Numbered from the stretch's first letter, positions 49,988 through 62,037 are shown. The stretch: DNA of 64,000 bases from Gossypium raimondii (GCF_025698545.1 NC_068575.1:60397980-60461979); one strand, 5' to 3'. Made by a program: numbers and translations. Notes: generated from the sequence alone by a model not told the origin.

Positions 49988-50597
49988 TTCTATTTGTTTT
50001 CAGACATTAGCTGAGAAAGTGACCAGGTGATTCTTTTGACAGTATAAACTAAAGGTAATGAAGGAGCTAAAGATTCGTAGTTTTTAATCTTCATGAAGTT
50101 CCAACTGTTGTGAATGAATAAAACTATTTTGGATTCTTTGATCAATTTTCTTTTTTGGTATTTTTGATGATATGCTCTCAAATCTTCCCTTATTACATTT
50201 ATTTACATGAAAGCATCAATCGATAGCTTATGCATGAAGGGGGTGTAATCTAGCTATAAGAAGCGCAAACTCGAATTGAAATTCTTGGCTCAAAGCTAGG
50301 TTCGAGAACAATCTGGTTCCATGTTCAAAGTTTGAACTTTATTTGAGGTAAGATTGAAATTGATTCAAGCTCAATTATTTGTGTTCAAACTTGAGTTTGA
50401 ATTGAATTTCCAAGACTAGTTGGCATTCTTTTAAGATAAATGGATCTTAATGTTTTTCAATTCAATGGATAATGTAATAACAACAATAGGGAGAAAAATT
50501 GATAAATGACAGTGAAAATAGAAGCCCTCATAAACTTGTACTGCTAACATGGAATCCATGGTGCTTGTTCATTCATTGCAATGCAGTAGTAGTTCTG

Positions 50598-51467
50598 TCA
50601 AGAACCCGAAGAGCAACAAGAGAAGCATCCGAACCATTTTCTTGGACCTCCGCTTTTGGGTGCATTAGGTGCTGGAGACTTTGGGGTTTCCTTAGGGCTT
50701 TCTGAGGCTTCTTTAGGGCTCTCAGGTGGTGTCTGTTGTTTACTAGCTGTTTCTGATGGTATCTCGGGGATTGTTTCAGGGGTGGAGGGCAGTGATGGTT
50801 GGGTTTTGTTCTTTGTACCTGGCGCCTCTGTTCCATTTTTATCTGCTTCCCCTGTCAATCTTCATTACAAGGAAAAAAAATGTAAATCAGCATGTTATTG
50901 CCTTGCCTGTGATACTACAGCATTCAGTTTGAATATCTGCAATTTCCGAAATGTTGCAATAAAAAAAAAACACATTTTCTTGATGAAAGCTTACATAGGG
51001 AAGGCAAAGGATTTGAGACTTGCGTCCGAATTTCGGGACACACTTGTGGAATGAGGTAGGTCTGGAGGAACATTGTCCTTATGTTGAGATTCTTTCTCCA
51101 TTGTTTCAGCCGCATTTGCTTCGATAACTCCATTGCTGCCCTCCTTTGAGTCACTTCGTTGCTCAGTAATTTTGGCTGTTATCTGATTATTATCCGGAGT
51201 TTCTGGTGGTGTGAGATTGTGACTGTAATTATGCTCGCCCGATTTCGACATCCAGTTCAGTTGCTCCCTTGTGTAACTCATGTTCCCCATTTGAATACTA
51301 AACAATGATTCACTGGAACACATGCTCCAGTCCGTAGGACCTGCAGTGGTTGTTCTAGCAAAGACATATGATGGAAGCCTATTTGATGAGTCTTCAGCAG
51401 GTTGTTCCATAGCTGCTGCTGTTTGAGGATTTGGTGTGGCTGAATCAGATTGTTCGCTTTTCGGCAT
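50598..51467 (-). CDS. Unrecognised plant protein with Cys-rich C-terminal tail
   Basis: Exons 51467-50995 and 50859-50598 join in frame to 244 residues. I do not recognise a named family. The start is the ATG giving MPKSEQSDSATPN; an in-frame GTG upstream is not a start. Visible features: a Ser/Thr/Asn-rich N-terminus, a more constrained block (TDWSMCSSESLFSIQMGNMS then YTREQLNWMSKSGEHN), an acidic/polar stretch, a Pro/Ser/Glu-rich linker with SPKE/PESPKE repeats, and a terminal KWFGCFSCCSSGS. The terminal Cys cluster next to aromatic and basic residues suggests S-acylation and membrane attachment; this is inference. The exon 2 acceptor chosen (GAAG at 50863-50860) is the only one keeping frame; the stronger-looking CAG a few bases later would stop at once. 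It lies tail to tail with the G3BP-like gene. Confidence 0.75.
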
Positions 51468-51514
51468 AGAGTTAACCGGATTACATTCAACCAATCCAAC
51501 CACTTGATGATCAC

Positions 51515-52640
51515 GGATGAAGATGAAGATAATGAGAGAGGGGAGAATTTAACTTTTTGTCCAATGAAACACGACGGTTTTTACTCGGAGTAGCAACTCG
51601 GTCGTATTTAAATCACCGCTGATGTCACGAACTCCGTTCACATTTCAGGATTCTGATTTCATGTGCTGTACCATCTCAAGACCCAGAAATTAATGCTGTA
51701 AATGACACGCCCGCCAAATCAGAGTTCCAATTTTTTAAGAAGCAAAAACAACAAGCGAATGGAACTTAAAACCAGATAGTTTCTAACAAATAAAAACTAA
51801 AATTGCTTGTTTGTTAATTATTTTCTCACCAAATTAGATGATTAATCGTTATTAACCAAAAAAACCCATCAAATAATGAATTTCCCATTTACATTATCCT
51901 AACAGAAAATCAAACTCACACCAAGAAATAAGCATATACCAAAAAAAAAAAAAATTAAAACTTACATTAAAAATAAGAAAATAAAACGAAGGAAAACAAC
52001 GAACTTTCAATGAATCCCAAATCAAAATCTCTAATTAATCATCCACTAACAGAGTAACAATGAAACTAAAAAAAAAACGAAACAGAAAAAAGAATTTTCG
52101 AAAAACAAGAAAACTAGAAAATATGAGAGAGAAAATGATGGAAAATTTTGGAAATTTTGGATGAGAGGGAAAATTTGAAGGGCCTGGCATTGGTATAGGC
52201 AGTTTTGTTTCTCTGTTTTAACTATAGTAATAAACGGACTTTATCCGCCCGCTTCCAACTAACGGAAAATTAATATCGATACAAATTAATATCAGTTCTT
52301 CCCGGGATGAAATTCTCAGGGTGACACGTTACTCTTTAGCCGTTAAAAATGTTCCTATCTAAAAAGTCAGCATAATCAACAGTTAGTATCCGTTCTCCCG
52401 AGATTGATTAGTGAAATAAACTAGAACCTGGTAATTTTTGCGAGCTTGATAAAAAAAAACTGGAGCAAGGTTCAAATTTGATCTCTAATTTTGAGTGCAC
52501 AAATGGCTAAAAATCAAAGAGAAGACATTATAAGAATCCTAACCCCTAACTCAATAACCCAAATTATAAAGATTTTATATTTAAATTATTTATACTATGT
52601 ATTTCTTAGCAGCGTGGGATTGGTAATGTAGCAAACTACT
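51515..52640. other. Upstream region of the 50598-51467 gene
   Basis: AT-rich sequence with A-runs. The 5' UTR and promoter of the minus-strand gene should lie here; a purine-rich stretch at about 52100-52180 could be part of an untranslated exon. No gene is supported. Confidence 0.4.
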
Positions 52641-52654
52641 AAAATTCATTGGAA

Positions 52655-53412
52655 TGTTTGTTGGTTGCATATTGGTTTACTCCTTTGCCTGAATAGACTA
52701 CTTGGGTATTATTAGTTGCCGTGGCTTTGTATGATCTTGCTGCAGTTTTGTTGCCTGTTAGGCCCTTAAGGCTTCTTCAGTTTACGAGGCCAGACCCGTT
52801 ACTCGTCGTGATTACGGTTCAAAGGAGGGTTTAGAGAGAAAAAGAGAAATGTTGGGCAGGATTCGGTTGATAGTTCAAATCTGAATGGCAGCGTTTTATA
52901 TGGTTCTAATTCTACTCTAGTTACTGTTTAAAGCAGCCATAATGGCATGAGAATTGCTATAGTGGAAGAGAGGCGGGTTTCCGAGAGGAATGTTGAGCTT
53001 CCGGCACCATTAGTTGATCACCAAATGACGTCTCGGCCGAAAGTTCGGGCGAATCTAGGGGCTAGCAGGGCCCAGCCCTTTAAAATGAAAATTGTTATTT
53101 AGACTCTTTAAAAAATTTAAAAATTTAAAATTAATAAAGGTAAAATTATACTTTAGCTCCCTAAAATTATAAAATTTTGATTTAATCCTTTAAAAATTAT
53201 AAAAATATAGACTATTAAAAAATAAAATTTCATTCGGTCCCCCTAAAAAACTTTTCTGAGTTCGCCCCTGTCTAGGGGTTGAGTTTCTTGCGGTGTTATC
53301 GAGCTTGGACCGGGGGACCTAATCTTCTATATTGTGCTAGTTGGTAGGGCAGCAATGCATGATCTTCATGACAGTGTATGCATGTTATCTTGCCATTGTA
53401 GCTGGTGTTTAG
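52655..53412 (+). pseudogene. Presenilin pseudogene fragment
   Basis: Translation in pieces gives clear presenilin blocks in the right order: LVAYWFTPLPE, an in-frame stop (TAG at 52694-52696) where Trp is expected, then TTWVLLVAVALYDLAAVLLP with the YD motif of the first catalytic Asp. VYEARPVTRRDYGSKEG follows after a small deletion. Then comes the hydrophilic loop (VEERRVSERNVELPAP), then after an inserted repeat VIELGPGDLIFYIVLVGRAA (the second catalytic motif, GxGD) and, after a frameshift, MTVYACYLAIVAGV before a stop. The N-terminal membrane segments and the PAL-containing C-terminus are absent. At least two stops and two frameshifts mean it cannot make a protease. The absence of introns fits either a processed copy or an intronless parent. 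Confidence 0.87.
53046..53270. mobile_element. 225-bp non-autonomous repeat, copy 1, inside presenilin relic
   Basis: Starts GGGCGAATCTAGGGG and ends TTCGCCCCTG, so its ends are imperfect inverted repeats. The interior is AT-rich with the phrase AAAATTTGATTTAAT-like. A second copy lies at 60751-60974. It splits the presenilin reading between the loop and the GxGD segment. Confidence 0.75.
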
Positions 53413-53801
53413 GATCAACTTCTTATGAATCATGATTAATTTCTTCATGAAGTTCTAGTGCTTGCCTTTAGGATCAACTTCTTTTAATTTTAAATTTAGT
53501 GTAAAATGTTACAATGAAACTTTATCGAAGTTGCAAAGAAGCTGTATGTGTCTACTCTGTAAATTTAGCTTTTTAATCTTTTGTTTAAATTCAAACCAAG
53601 TGACATAAGGGTAATAAAATATTTAAAATTTGCTTTCTATTAATATTTATATAATTTCATAATTAAATTCAAATAAAAGAAAAAGTAAATTACACCCAAG
53701 GTCACTAAGTTATTAGTGACTTCACATTTTGGTCACCTAAAATTGAAAAATTACAAAATAGTCATTAAACTATTCAAAATTTTCATTTAAGTTCTTGGAC
53801 T

Positions 53802-56800
53802 TGTAATACCACGAAAATTTTTACAATAAGATATTATTTTGATATAGTAAGGAAATAAAGTGACAAAAGGAGAATTTTGAGTTATGACAACATTGGGAAG
53901 TATATTATGACATATTAATTCAAGAAAGGATTAAATTGTAAAAGTGAGAAAATTTTGTTACCCAATAGTAAATACTCAAAATTTGAGGGGTTAAAATGTA
54001 AATATGAAAAATTTGAAGTATCAATAGTGTAAATATTTTAAGGGTGGAGTAATCTAGAACCTAAGGAAAATGGATGAATTGGAACCAAAATGAATAGATG
54101 AAGAATTATGAGGGACCAAAATGTAATTTTACCAAATTAAGTGATGACTCAAGGATGGAATTTTAAAAGATCTAAAGGGAAAAATGGTCAATTAGAAGAG
54201 AGAAATCTAGAAAATAATGATGATGTTGGAGATATTTTAGATTAAATAAATAAATATTAGTTTATTATATTTTGATTTGATTTTTTTTTCTTAATGATAT
54301 TTTATTATTTTATTTAGTATATACATATATGTGGAAAGAAAGATGGAAACCATCATCCCACCATTTTTCCATGCATCAACGTGAGAAGAAGAGAGAAAGA
54401 AAGAAAGTTTTGCTTTCTTTACAATTTGGTCCTCACACCAAAAATTCACCATTTTCACTTAAAATTCAAAGAAATTTCCATAGCCACCAAGAGAGAAAAT
54501 TGATAAGGAGACTATTGGGAGCTAGAATATCAAGTTAGATTCAAGAAATAGAGGCTGGAGGAGAGAGAATCAAGTTAAAGATTGAAATCAATAGAGCAAG
54601 GTAAAAACATCAAGATTTCAATATATTTTTGAGTTTGATATTATTGAAAAAGTATGAAATTGATGTTAATGTAGGGTTTTATTATATAAGGTTCTATATT
54701 CTTGATATGTTAGTGAAGAAAAATAAGAGAATGTGATGGGAAATTCTATGGAGAAAGGGAATAAGGGTGTTATAAATTTAGTAATCAACATTTTGCACTA
54801 AAACAGCTTTTGGATGAAACAATAGGTTAAATTTGAAAATCACCATAAATTATGGAAATTAAATTATAGGATGAAAAATATGAAATTAAATCTTATTGAG
54901 TCTAGTTTCTCATATAAGAAACGGTGTAATCAATGGAATTGTAAATTATGAGATATAATAAATTTTGAGACACAAGGTCAGAATGAATTCTGGTTCCCCT
55001 GTCTTGACTTTAGAAAATCATTAAAAATTGTAAAAAAATTATTATAAGTTATAATTTATATGATTAGAATCCTTAATAATTCTATGTTAAAAAGGAACAA
55101 ACGAGGAAATCATCTGAATCCTGTACAAGGAGATAATTAATTTTTAATGAAGAAGGGTCAAAACTGTCAGATAGCAGAACAGAGATGATTTTAAAGAATA
55201 AAATGTACTTATTTGCTGAACCAAAAATTATGAAAATTTTATGGTAAGAATGTATGTGAGTCTAGTTTCATAGAAAATTTACAGATCTCAATTCGGAGTT
55301 CTGTAGCTTAAGATATAATTAATTTAGTGACTATAACTCAAGTGAACGACTTGTTATGAGTAAACAAGTAAATAATGGTAATATATATATCAAGGATGTG
55401 GAATGGAGTGGAGGAGGAGGAAAAATAATATATGTGAATATTCAGCTAATATGAGTTTATTTTAAAATAGCTAATTTACATGTTTTAGGTTAAGGGACTA
55501 AATTGAATAAAAGTACAAATTTAAGGGTAATTTTGTAAAATGTCAAAATGACCAAATTGCATGAAATGAATTGTTTTATCATTTAAATTAATAAATTGAA
55601 TGAAATATTAATTTAGATCAAGATTTGGGTGGAAATTCGAGAAAAATGGAAAATTACCAAAATGTCTCTGAATTTTGATATTTCTGCAATTTAGCCTGAT
55701 AAGTTCGTGTAACTTGAATTATATTCTTAGATGCTTGAAATGTATGTTATTGATGAAACATTGATATATTTGATAAAAAGAAAAAAAATCCCAGTTGAAT
55801 GGAAGGAAAATTCGATGGATATCTGAAAAGAAATTGACGGTAAAAAGGATCTAGCCCGGACGGGTGATCCTATCCTGATATAGCCCTCCCAAAGAATATG
55901 TGTGAAAAATATCTAGCCCGGATGGGTGATCTTGATATAGCCCTCTCGAAGAATACGTGGAAAATGGATTTAGCCCGGACGGGTAATCCGAATTAGGATC
56001 TGAATTTAGCCTGGACTGGTAATTCAGATCCAAGCTCATTAGAGTAATTGTCGTTGCAGGAGATTTAGCCTGAACTGGTAATCCCGACAATACTCTATGA
56101 GTTTATATTACAGGGCATTTAGCCTGGACTGGTAATCTCGCTGTAAGAAATGAGGTTCGCGGGAGTGTGCTCTCTTGCAGGGGATTTAGTGTGGACTGGT
56201 AATCTCGCTGTAAGAAATGAGGTTCGTGGGAGTGTGCTCTCTGAATTGAAAAATGTGCGCACGTGAATATGAATTGACGGACCCGAATTTGTACACTAAA
56301 GTGTACCCTTGAAAATTCATCGAAATTTCGAGAAATTCAACTGGATAAAAATAGAAAATAATAAGTACATAAAATCATGAAATTAAACTTGAAATACATA
56401 GAAATGATAATTATTTGATATACTAAAATATGACATGGAAAATACAAGTATGTGAAACTTACGATAATTATGCATATCCAAGATTATGAACTCTTTGGAA
56501 TAAATATACATTGAACTTATAAAAAAATTATGGTACATGAAATATTGTCATAATGAATTGAATAATTTATATTTAAGAAGAAACAACAAGAAAATGATAT
56601 GTATCATGACATGTAAATATGAGACTATCTTTGATACGTTGATACAAGGAAAATTATGTGTATTAAGACGAGTAATAAATTTAAGTGTGACATGGCGAGA
56701 AAATAAGTTTGTCAATATTAAAGTACGCTAACCAATGTTGTTGCTTAAAGTTTAGGCAAGTGCCAAATTATTGTTGAATGGTAATATGTTTAATTATAAG

Positions 56801-57177
56801 GTGCATTGGAATGGTAAGTGCTTAGATGAAAATATAATTGAGCTTATAAAAAAGTGGAAAGGTTTCAGTTATACAATTTCTTATGAAAATATTTGTTATG
56901 TGATACGCCCATATGAACCCTGCACCTAATTCGGAAATAAAAAAATTTTAAAATCTATATATATATTTAGGATTCTGTTAAAAATTCCTTATGATTCCGA
57001 TTTAATCCCAGTAGGTTCCTAATAAATGTTTTGGGCTTCGATAGCCCAATAGAGGGATGTTATGATTATTTTTAGAATATGAATAATAATTTATTCAAAT
57101 TTATTGAAAATGTTCAGTAAACTCCGGTAATGCCTCGTGCCCTATTCCCACAATGGATACGGGTAAGGGGTGTTACA
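53802..57177 (+). mobile_element. LTR-like element 1 (3.4 kb), probable solo LTR or LARD
   Basis: Begins TGTAATACC and ends GGTGTTACA, the TG...CA pattern of LTRs. It is flanked by GGACT (53797-53801) and GGGCT (57178-57182), a 5-bp duplication with one change. There are no retroviral-type ORFs. The interior carries a 20-bp-scale minisatellite at 55849-56215. It is inserted in an inverted-repeat element (53690-57585). It could be a large solo LTR, or a large non-coding retrotransposon derivative; no second copy of its own LTR was found in the window. Confidence 0.7.
55849..56215. repeat. Minisatellite of 'TAGCC(C/T)GGAC(G/T)GGT' units
   Basis: About eight units built on TTTAGCCTGGACTGGTAATC or its variant CTAGCCCGGACGGGTGATCC, spaced irregularly. 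Each unit is partly self-complementary (CCCGG/ACGGG), so it can form small hairpins. Two longer units near 56140-56230 share GTTCG(C/T)GGGAGTGTGCTCTC. Confidence 0.88.
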
Positions 57178-58899
57178 GGGCTGTTAAAATCGCTGTTGTA
57201 TGGTCTTCTTTGTTCACCCTGCTTACACCAATTAAAAGTTTTTTTGTCCCTTTCTCTTCAATTTTTTTCATGAAACAGCTTTAAATGTAACAAATTTGAA
57301 AACAAAAATCCAAACAACTTTCTTCTTCGATCTTTGACACTGTCATATTGACTCGGATCTAATGTATGTTTTTTTTACTCATCTATGGGTACTGATTCAC
57401 CATATCGATCGTCGAATTATTGTTTGGAGCTTGCTAGTCAGACCTTTAAAAAAAAAAAGACTAACAACCCAATAACTTAAATAAAAACTTTGGAATGGTT
57501 TAGTAATCATGTTGTAACTTTTTGAAGTTAAGTGATTAAAACATAAACTTACTAATTGTTTAGTGACCTTGAGCATAGTTTAACCAAAAGCATATTCTAT
57601 TATTAAATTACTATAATTTAACCTAAATTGAGTCCACCAAACTCTATAAAATTTTAAAGACCCATCGTAGGCCCGATGTTCTTTGTTCTAACAACCTGTT
57701 TTCAGTGAAATCGGAACAGTGGTTTCGGGACCACAAATCTGAGTTTGGAAGAAAAATTATTTTAATTTTATTTCATGGTTTGCACTATGATAGAAAGGTC
57801 GTATGAAAATTTCGTAAGGAAATTTTACCGATTACATGTTTAATTAGATGGAAAGGACCAAATTGTATAAAATGCAAAAGTTGAGTTCTAGTAGCTATAA
57901 GTATCAAATAGCTATGAAATTCAAAATTTGAGGTCCTTATATGGTAAATAGACCAATTATAAGGGTTAGTAGATAAGGATGATTAGTCATCAATGAAAAA
58001 TTAAGAAAAGAAAATGATAAAATTGGAAAGATGTAAAATAAAGATGATAAATAATAAAATAAAGAAAAATATCATCATTTTATCATCATCTTTCCCAAAT
58101 AAAATATGGAAACCCTATCCATGGATAATTGAAGAAAGACAAACTTATTTGGCCTAATTAGGTGAGTATTCAAGTCTCGTTTTTAATGATTTTTATATTT
58201 TCGAGATCGTAATAGCTTAATTTAGTTGTCTCTGGGATTAATTTGCAAAGTTATCAAAGTACTAGGGTTTCTCCATGGATGAATATGCATGAATTATGAC
58301 ATTTATGGTAGAAAATGAAAGGTTGTTGATAGATAAACAACTTTTGTAAAGTGAATTTTGATGAAATTGTGATTTAGGGACTAAATTGTAAAGATGTAAA
58401 ATTCATGGAAAAATTCTAAATTTTATGAAATACATGGGCTGTTATTTTTATATGTAAAAATCAGCTAGGCTTGGAATAAGGATTAAATTGCATGAATTTT
58501 ATTTTCAAAGCCTAGGGACGAAATAGTCATTAATTAAAAGTATAGAGGCAAAATGGTAATTTTGTCTAAGATGTGAATTGAATATGAATTGTATTAAATT
58601 GATGTTAAATTCTTTCGCGTAGATCCGAATAACTCAAATACGAAGCTAAATTGTGGAAAAGAAAAAGTATCGAATTAGTAGATTTTGCGTATACGAACAC
58701 TTGTCAAGGTAAGTTCGTGTAACTAAATTGAGAATTTATATGTGTTAATTGAATTGTATGTATGTGATTGTATAATTTTCATTATATGAAAGTATTCACA
58801 TAACCGACAATGATCGATAAGTATTAAGTCTCGTTTGAATAAATGAAATTCGATGGATACAGGGTTCCCGAATTGGTTGTGGTCTTGCATATGTTGCAG

Positions 58900-59380
58900 A
58901 CACGCAATAGCTCAAAAAAGCGTCCCGTTATTAGCTCTTATGAGCATCCCGATATATGGCCCTCTCGAGCTTCCCGTTATATGGTTCTTGCGAGCTTTCC
59001 GTAAATAGCTCTTCGGAGCATCCCGATTGGTTGTGATTCTGCATGTGTTGTAGACACACCATAGCTCTTATAAACGTCTCGTTATATGGCTCTTTGTGAG
59101 CTTCCCGATTAAATGTTCTTTGTGAGCTTTTTGATTAATGACTCTCCAGAGATTCCCGATATGGCTTGTTTGAACTTCCTGCTATATGGCTATCCAAAGC
59201 TTCCTGATTAATGGCTCTTCGGAGCTACCCGTTATTGGCTCACATGAGTTTCCTGATTATAGCTCTTATAAGCTTCCCATTATACAGCCCGGATAAGCTT
59301 CTCGTTACATGGCTCACATGAGTTTCTCGTTATATGGCTAGTAAGAGGGCTTCCCGATTATGTGCTTAAATGAGCACCCT
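58900..59380. repeat. Minisatellite of 'GCTCTTNNGAGC TTCCCG' units
   Basis: About fifteen units of roughly 28-30 bp, such as TATGGCTCTTGCGAGCTTCC and its variants. Nearly every unit holds an inverted pair GCTC...GAGC, so each can fold into a short hairpin. It sits at the same relative place in element 2 as the other minisatellite in element 1. Confidence 0.88.
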
Positions 59381-59944
59381 CAAATATGAATTGATGGATT
59401 TTAGATTCGCACACCTCATGTGTACTACACGGAATAATATGAATCTGAGATGAATTGTTATGAGTATATATTTGAAACACAAAGATATGATTTGTACATG
59501 TTTCATGAATACTTGACGTGAAAAGTATAAGTATATGAAAATTGATTATTGATGAACTCATATATGTTTCTTAATATTCATGTGAATTACATGACTAACA
59601 TGCTTGATGAGGATATGTGTTTAGGCAATTGACCAATTTGCTTTGGATGTAGTTTATATGCTTACCTTAAATGTAAATGAATGGTAAGTTAATTTCCCGT
59701 TATACGAACTTACTAAGCTTTAAAGCTTACTCTGTTTATTTTCCTTGTTTTATAGTATTCAGAAGCTCGTAAAGGTTGGAAGCTGATCGGAGCTACATCA
59801 CACTATCCTTCAGCTCGTTTCGGTATAAATAATAAAAATTCTTTTAGGTATAATGGCATTTACAGGCTAAATTTGATCAAATGATGGCATGTATGTGTTT
59901 GGTTGTGAATTGCCATTGGTATATGGCTTATGTTTGATACATTT

Positions 59945-59946
<2 letters not shown>

Positions 59947-59993
<47 letters not shown>
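59947..59993. repeat. (AT)n microsatellite
   Basis: Uninterrupted AT dinucleotide run of 47 bases in element 2. Confidence 0.95.
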
Positions 59994-59995
<2 letters not shown>

Positions 59996-60092
59996 TATAT
60001 GGCCTTATCAAGGTTGATGTGTTTTGGTATAATTGATTGATGGTTAACTAATAGGCAAGTTGTAACATGGCTTGAGTTGATACAAAATATGA

Positions 60093-60118
60093 ATATATAT
60101 ATATATATATATATATAT
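60093..60118. repeat. (AT)n microsatellite
   Basis: Second AT dinucleotide run, 100 bp downstream of the first. Confidence 0.9.
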
Positions 60119-60750
60119 GCAAGTAATCAAATTGTTAAGCATGGATACTTGATTATATAAGATGAAATGTTATGCATAAGACTTGGTTTTGGTTTGATTC
60201 AAATGTTTTATATTGGATTGGGAATATGTTTAAGTGTTAATGTAGGTGCAAGACATGTTTGGGTGAGAAATAAGGCGTGTCTCTTGGCCGTGTGAGCCAC
60301 ATGGCCTGATCACATGGGTGTGTGTACCCTACACCTAGGAAAAATTTTGAAATTTCGCGAAAAATTCTCTGAGTATCCGATTTAGTCCCGACTTGTTTCT
60401 AATGTATGTTTTGGGCCTCGAGAGTTCATATAAGAGACTTTATGAATAATATCTGACATGTATGTTAGATAATATGAAATGCCTATACTTGATTTGTTTA
60501 GTTCGGTAATGCTCTGTAACCCTGTGTCGACGACGGATACGAGTTAGGGATGTTATATTTGTAGCAAAAGAATATCTATTTATAATGAAAAAACCTCAAA
60601 TTCAAACTTATTACAATCATGGGGATAGAACTTAAGTTTGACAAATTGTGAGGCATTAGACATTCTCTTTGCTTCAAATCCGCCTAAGTCAGCCATAAGA
60701 AAATAATGCATCAAACGATTGAGATTAGTTCTAATCTACAATAAGAGAGT

Positions 60751-60974
60751 CAGGGCCAAATCTAGGGGGGCTGGCAGGCCCCGACCCCCTTAAAATGAAA
60801 ATAATTTTAACTCTTTAAAATTTTAAAAATTTTAAATTAGTAAAAGTAAAATTGTACTTTGGCCCATTAAAAATAATAAAAATTTGATTTAATTTTTAAA
60901 AAATTACATTTTTATTATCATAAAAATGACAATTTAATTTTGACCCCTAAATTTTTTTTTCTAAATTTACCCCT
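60751..60974. mobile_element. 224-bp non-autonomous repeat, copy 2
   Basis: Starts CAGGGCCAAATCTAGGGG and ends AAATTTACCCCT. It is collinear with the 53046-53270 copy: CTTTAAAATTTTAAAAATTT, then AGTAAAATTGTACTTT, then AAAATTTGATTTAATTT. Both copies lie in the same orientation. Confidence 0.75.
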
Positions 60975-61268
60975 AAAGAGAATTCTAACAGATTTAAACT
61001 TAAATATTTGCAATTTAATCAAAATTATAGCAATAAACATCAAGGTGTGCCTCGATAGGGTTCTTTTGCACAGCGGGTGACATTACCAACTTGAAAAACA
61101 CTGCCAATCACAAGCTCACACGTGTTAAAAAGGTTATTTCAAGGAGAGTATTTATAGATTATGAACGCCGCTCCGTCTTAAAAACCCCGAGGGTTTTACT
61201 TAGAGACGAACCGGCAAAGAAATATATCAGTCACTGTCCGTTCTCTGCATTCAGTTCCATAGGCAAGG

Positions 61269-62028
61269 GGTAGGCTTCGAAAAAACCCTTAATTTTTATC
61301 CATTTAATCCCTTATTCATTTTTTTTTATTTTGATTATTGACCTGTTCGTTAGACTGTTTCATTTATCGTTACAGGTGTTTACTTTTTCAAAATTTTCTT
61401 TAGTATTATATATTTTGTTTTTATATTTCAAATTAATATGTATGATTTGCTTTGGTTTGGTTTTTTGTTTGCTTAAGATCAGTGAAAGATTGGTTTTGGG
61501 GGGACAATGTTCGAAAAAGGAAAAAAAATGAGTGTTTCTTAGAAAAGTCTGAATTTTGGGTCTTCCTTTTTGTTCCTTTGGGGGTTTAAAACCAATTAAA
61601 AAAGATTAAATCTTGTAAAATATGTTTTTAAATTTTACCTTATAGTATTGGATCACATATTTTGATTATTTTTATGTTAATTTATGGCTCTTTCTTTAGA
61701 AGCTATCTTTGTTTAGTACTATATAAGTGATTATTGTAATAAGCCATCTCTTTTCTTCTGCATTTCTTTAGATGTTTTTATAGTTTGTTTAGGTTTTTGC
61801 CACTGATATGTTAGTCATGGTTTTGTGTTTTGGTTTGTCATAATATAGTTTATGCTTATACAAATTTTAATACTTTAATAAATTGTATTATATAGATTTT
61901 GATAAATTCATTTTTTTGTGTTAGATTTACTAATCGTGTTTGTATATTGTTAAGTCTAGGTATTAGCTTTTATAATTTATCAATTTCGTTTGCTGGTTTT
62001 GATCTTTCTTTACTTATTTGTTTACTAG
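61269..62028 (+). other. 5' UTR intron of the GR-RBP3-like gene
   Basis: A donor GTAGGC at about 61270 follows a probable untranslated exon (about 61190-61269), and the acceptor TTTACTAG ends at 62028, nine bases before the ATG. The T-rich interior shows no coding frame. Upstream (60975-61190) is the likely promoter. Confidence 0.55.
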
Positions 62029-62037
62029 GTTATAGCA

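Larger units (their letters stand above)
53690..57585. mobile_element. Inverted-repeat element split by a nested LTR-like insertion
   Basis: The left arm, about 53690-53801, contains AAGGTCACTAAGTTATTAGT and GAAAAATTACAAAATAGTCA. The reverse complement of 57460-57585 reads AAGGTCACTAAACAATTAGT, then CAAAAAGTTACAACATGATT. The two arms flank the 53802-57177 insertion plus about 280 bp of interior, so the host element was present first. Confidence 0.75.
57684..60557 (+). mobile_element. LTR-like element 2 (2.9 kb), relative of element 1
   Basis: Begins TGTTCTAACAACC and ends about GATGTTATA. It shares with element 1 a run AAGTTCGTGTAAC before a minisatellite, a GAATTGA(C/T)GGA...GTGTAC stretch after it, and a 3' end of the form GATACG(G/A)GT(A/T)AGGG(G/A)TGTTA. 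There is no ORF. Boundaries are less certain than for element 1, and no convincing target duplication was found. Confidence 0.6.

Noticed and set aside
50991-51503. Start of the Cys-tail protein at 51503
   Set aside because: That codon is GTG; the first ATG in frame is at 51467.
53053-53278. TCTAGGGG on both sides of the 225-bp repeat as an 8-bp target duplication
   Set aside because: The second copy of the repeat (60751) also begins AAATCTAGGGG, so the word belongs to the element itself on the left side; the match on the right may be chance.
58900-59380. Minisatellite as a tRNA or snoRNA cluster because of regular short hairpins
   Set aside because: Units are too short, lack tRNA arms or C/D boxes, and sit inside an LTR-like element.
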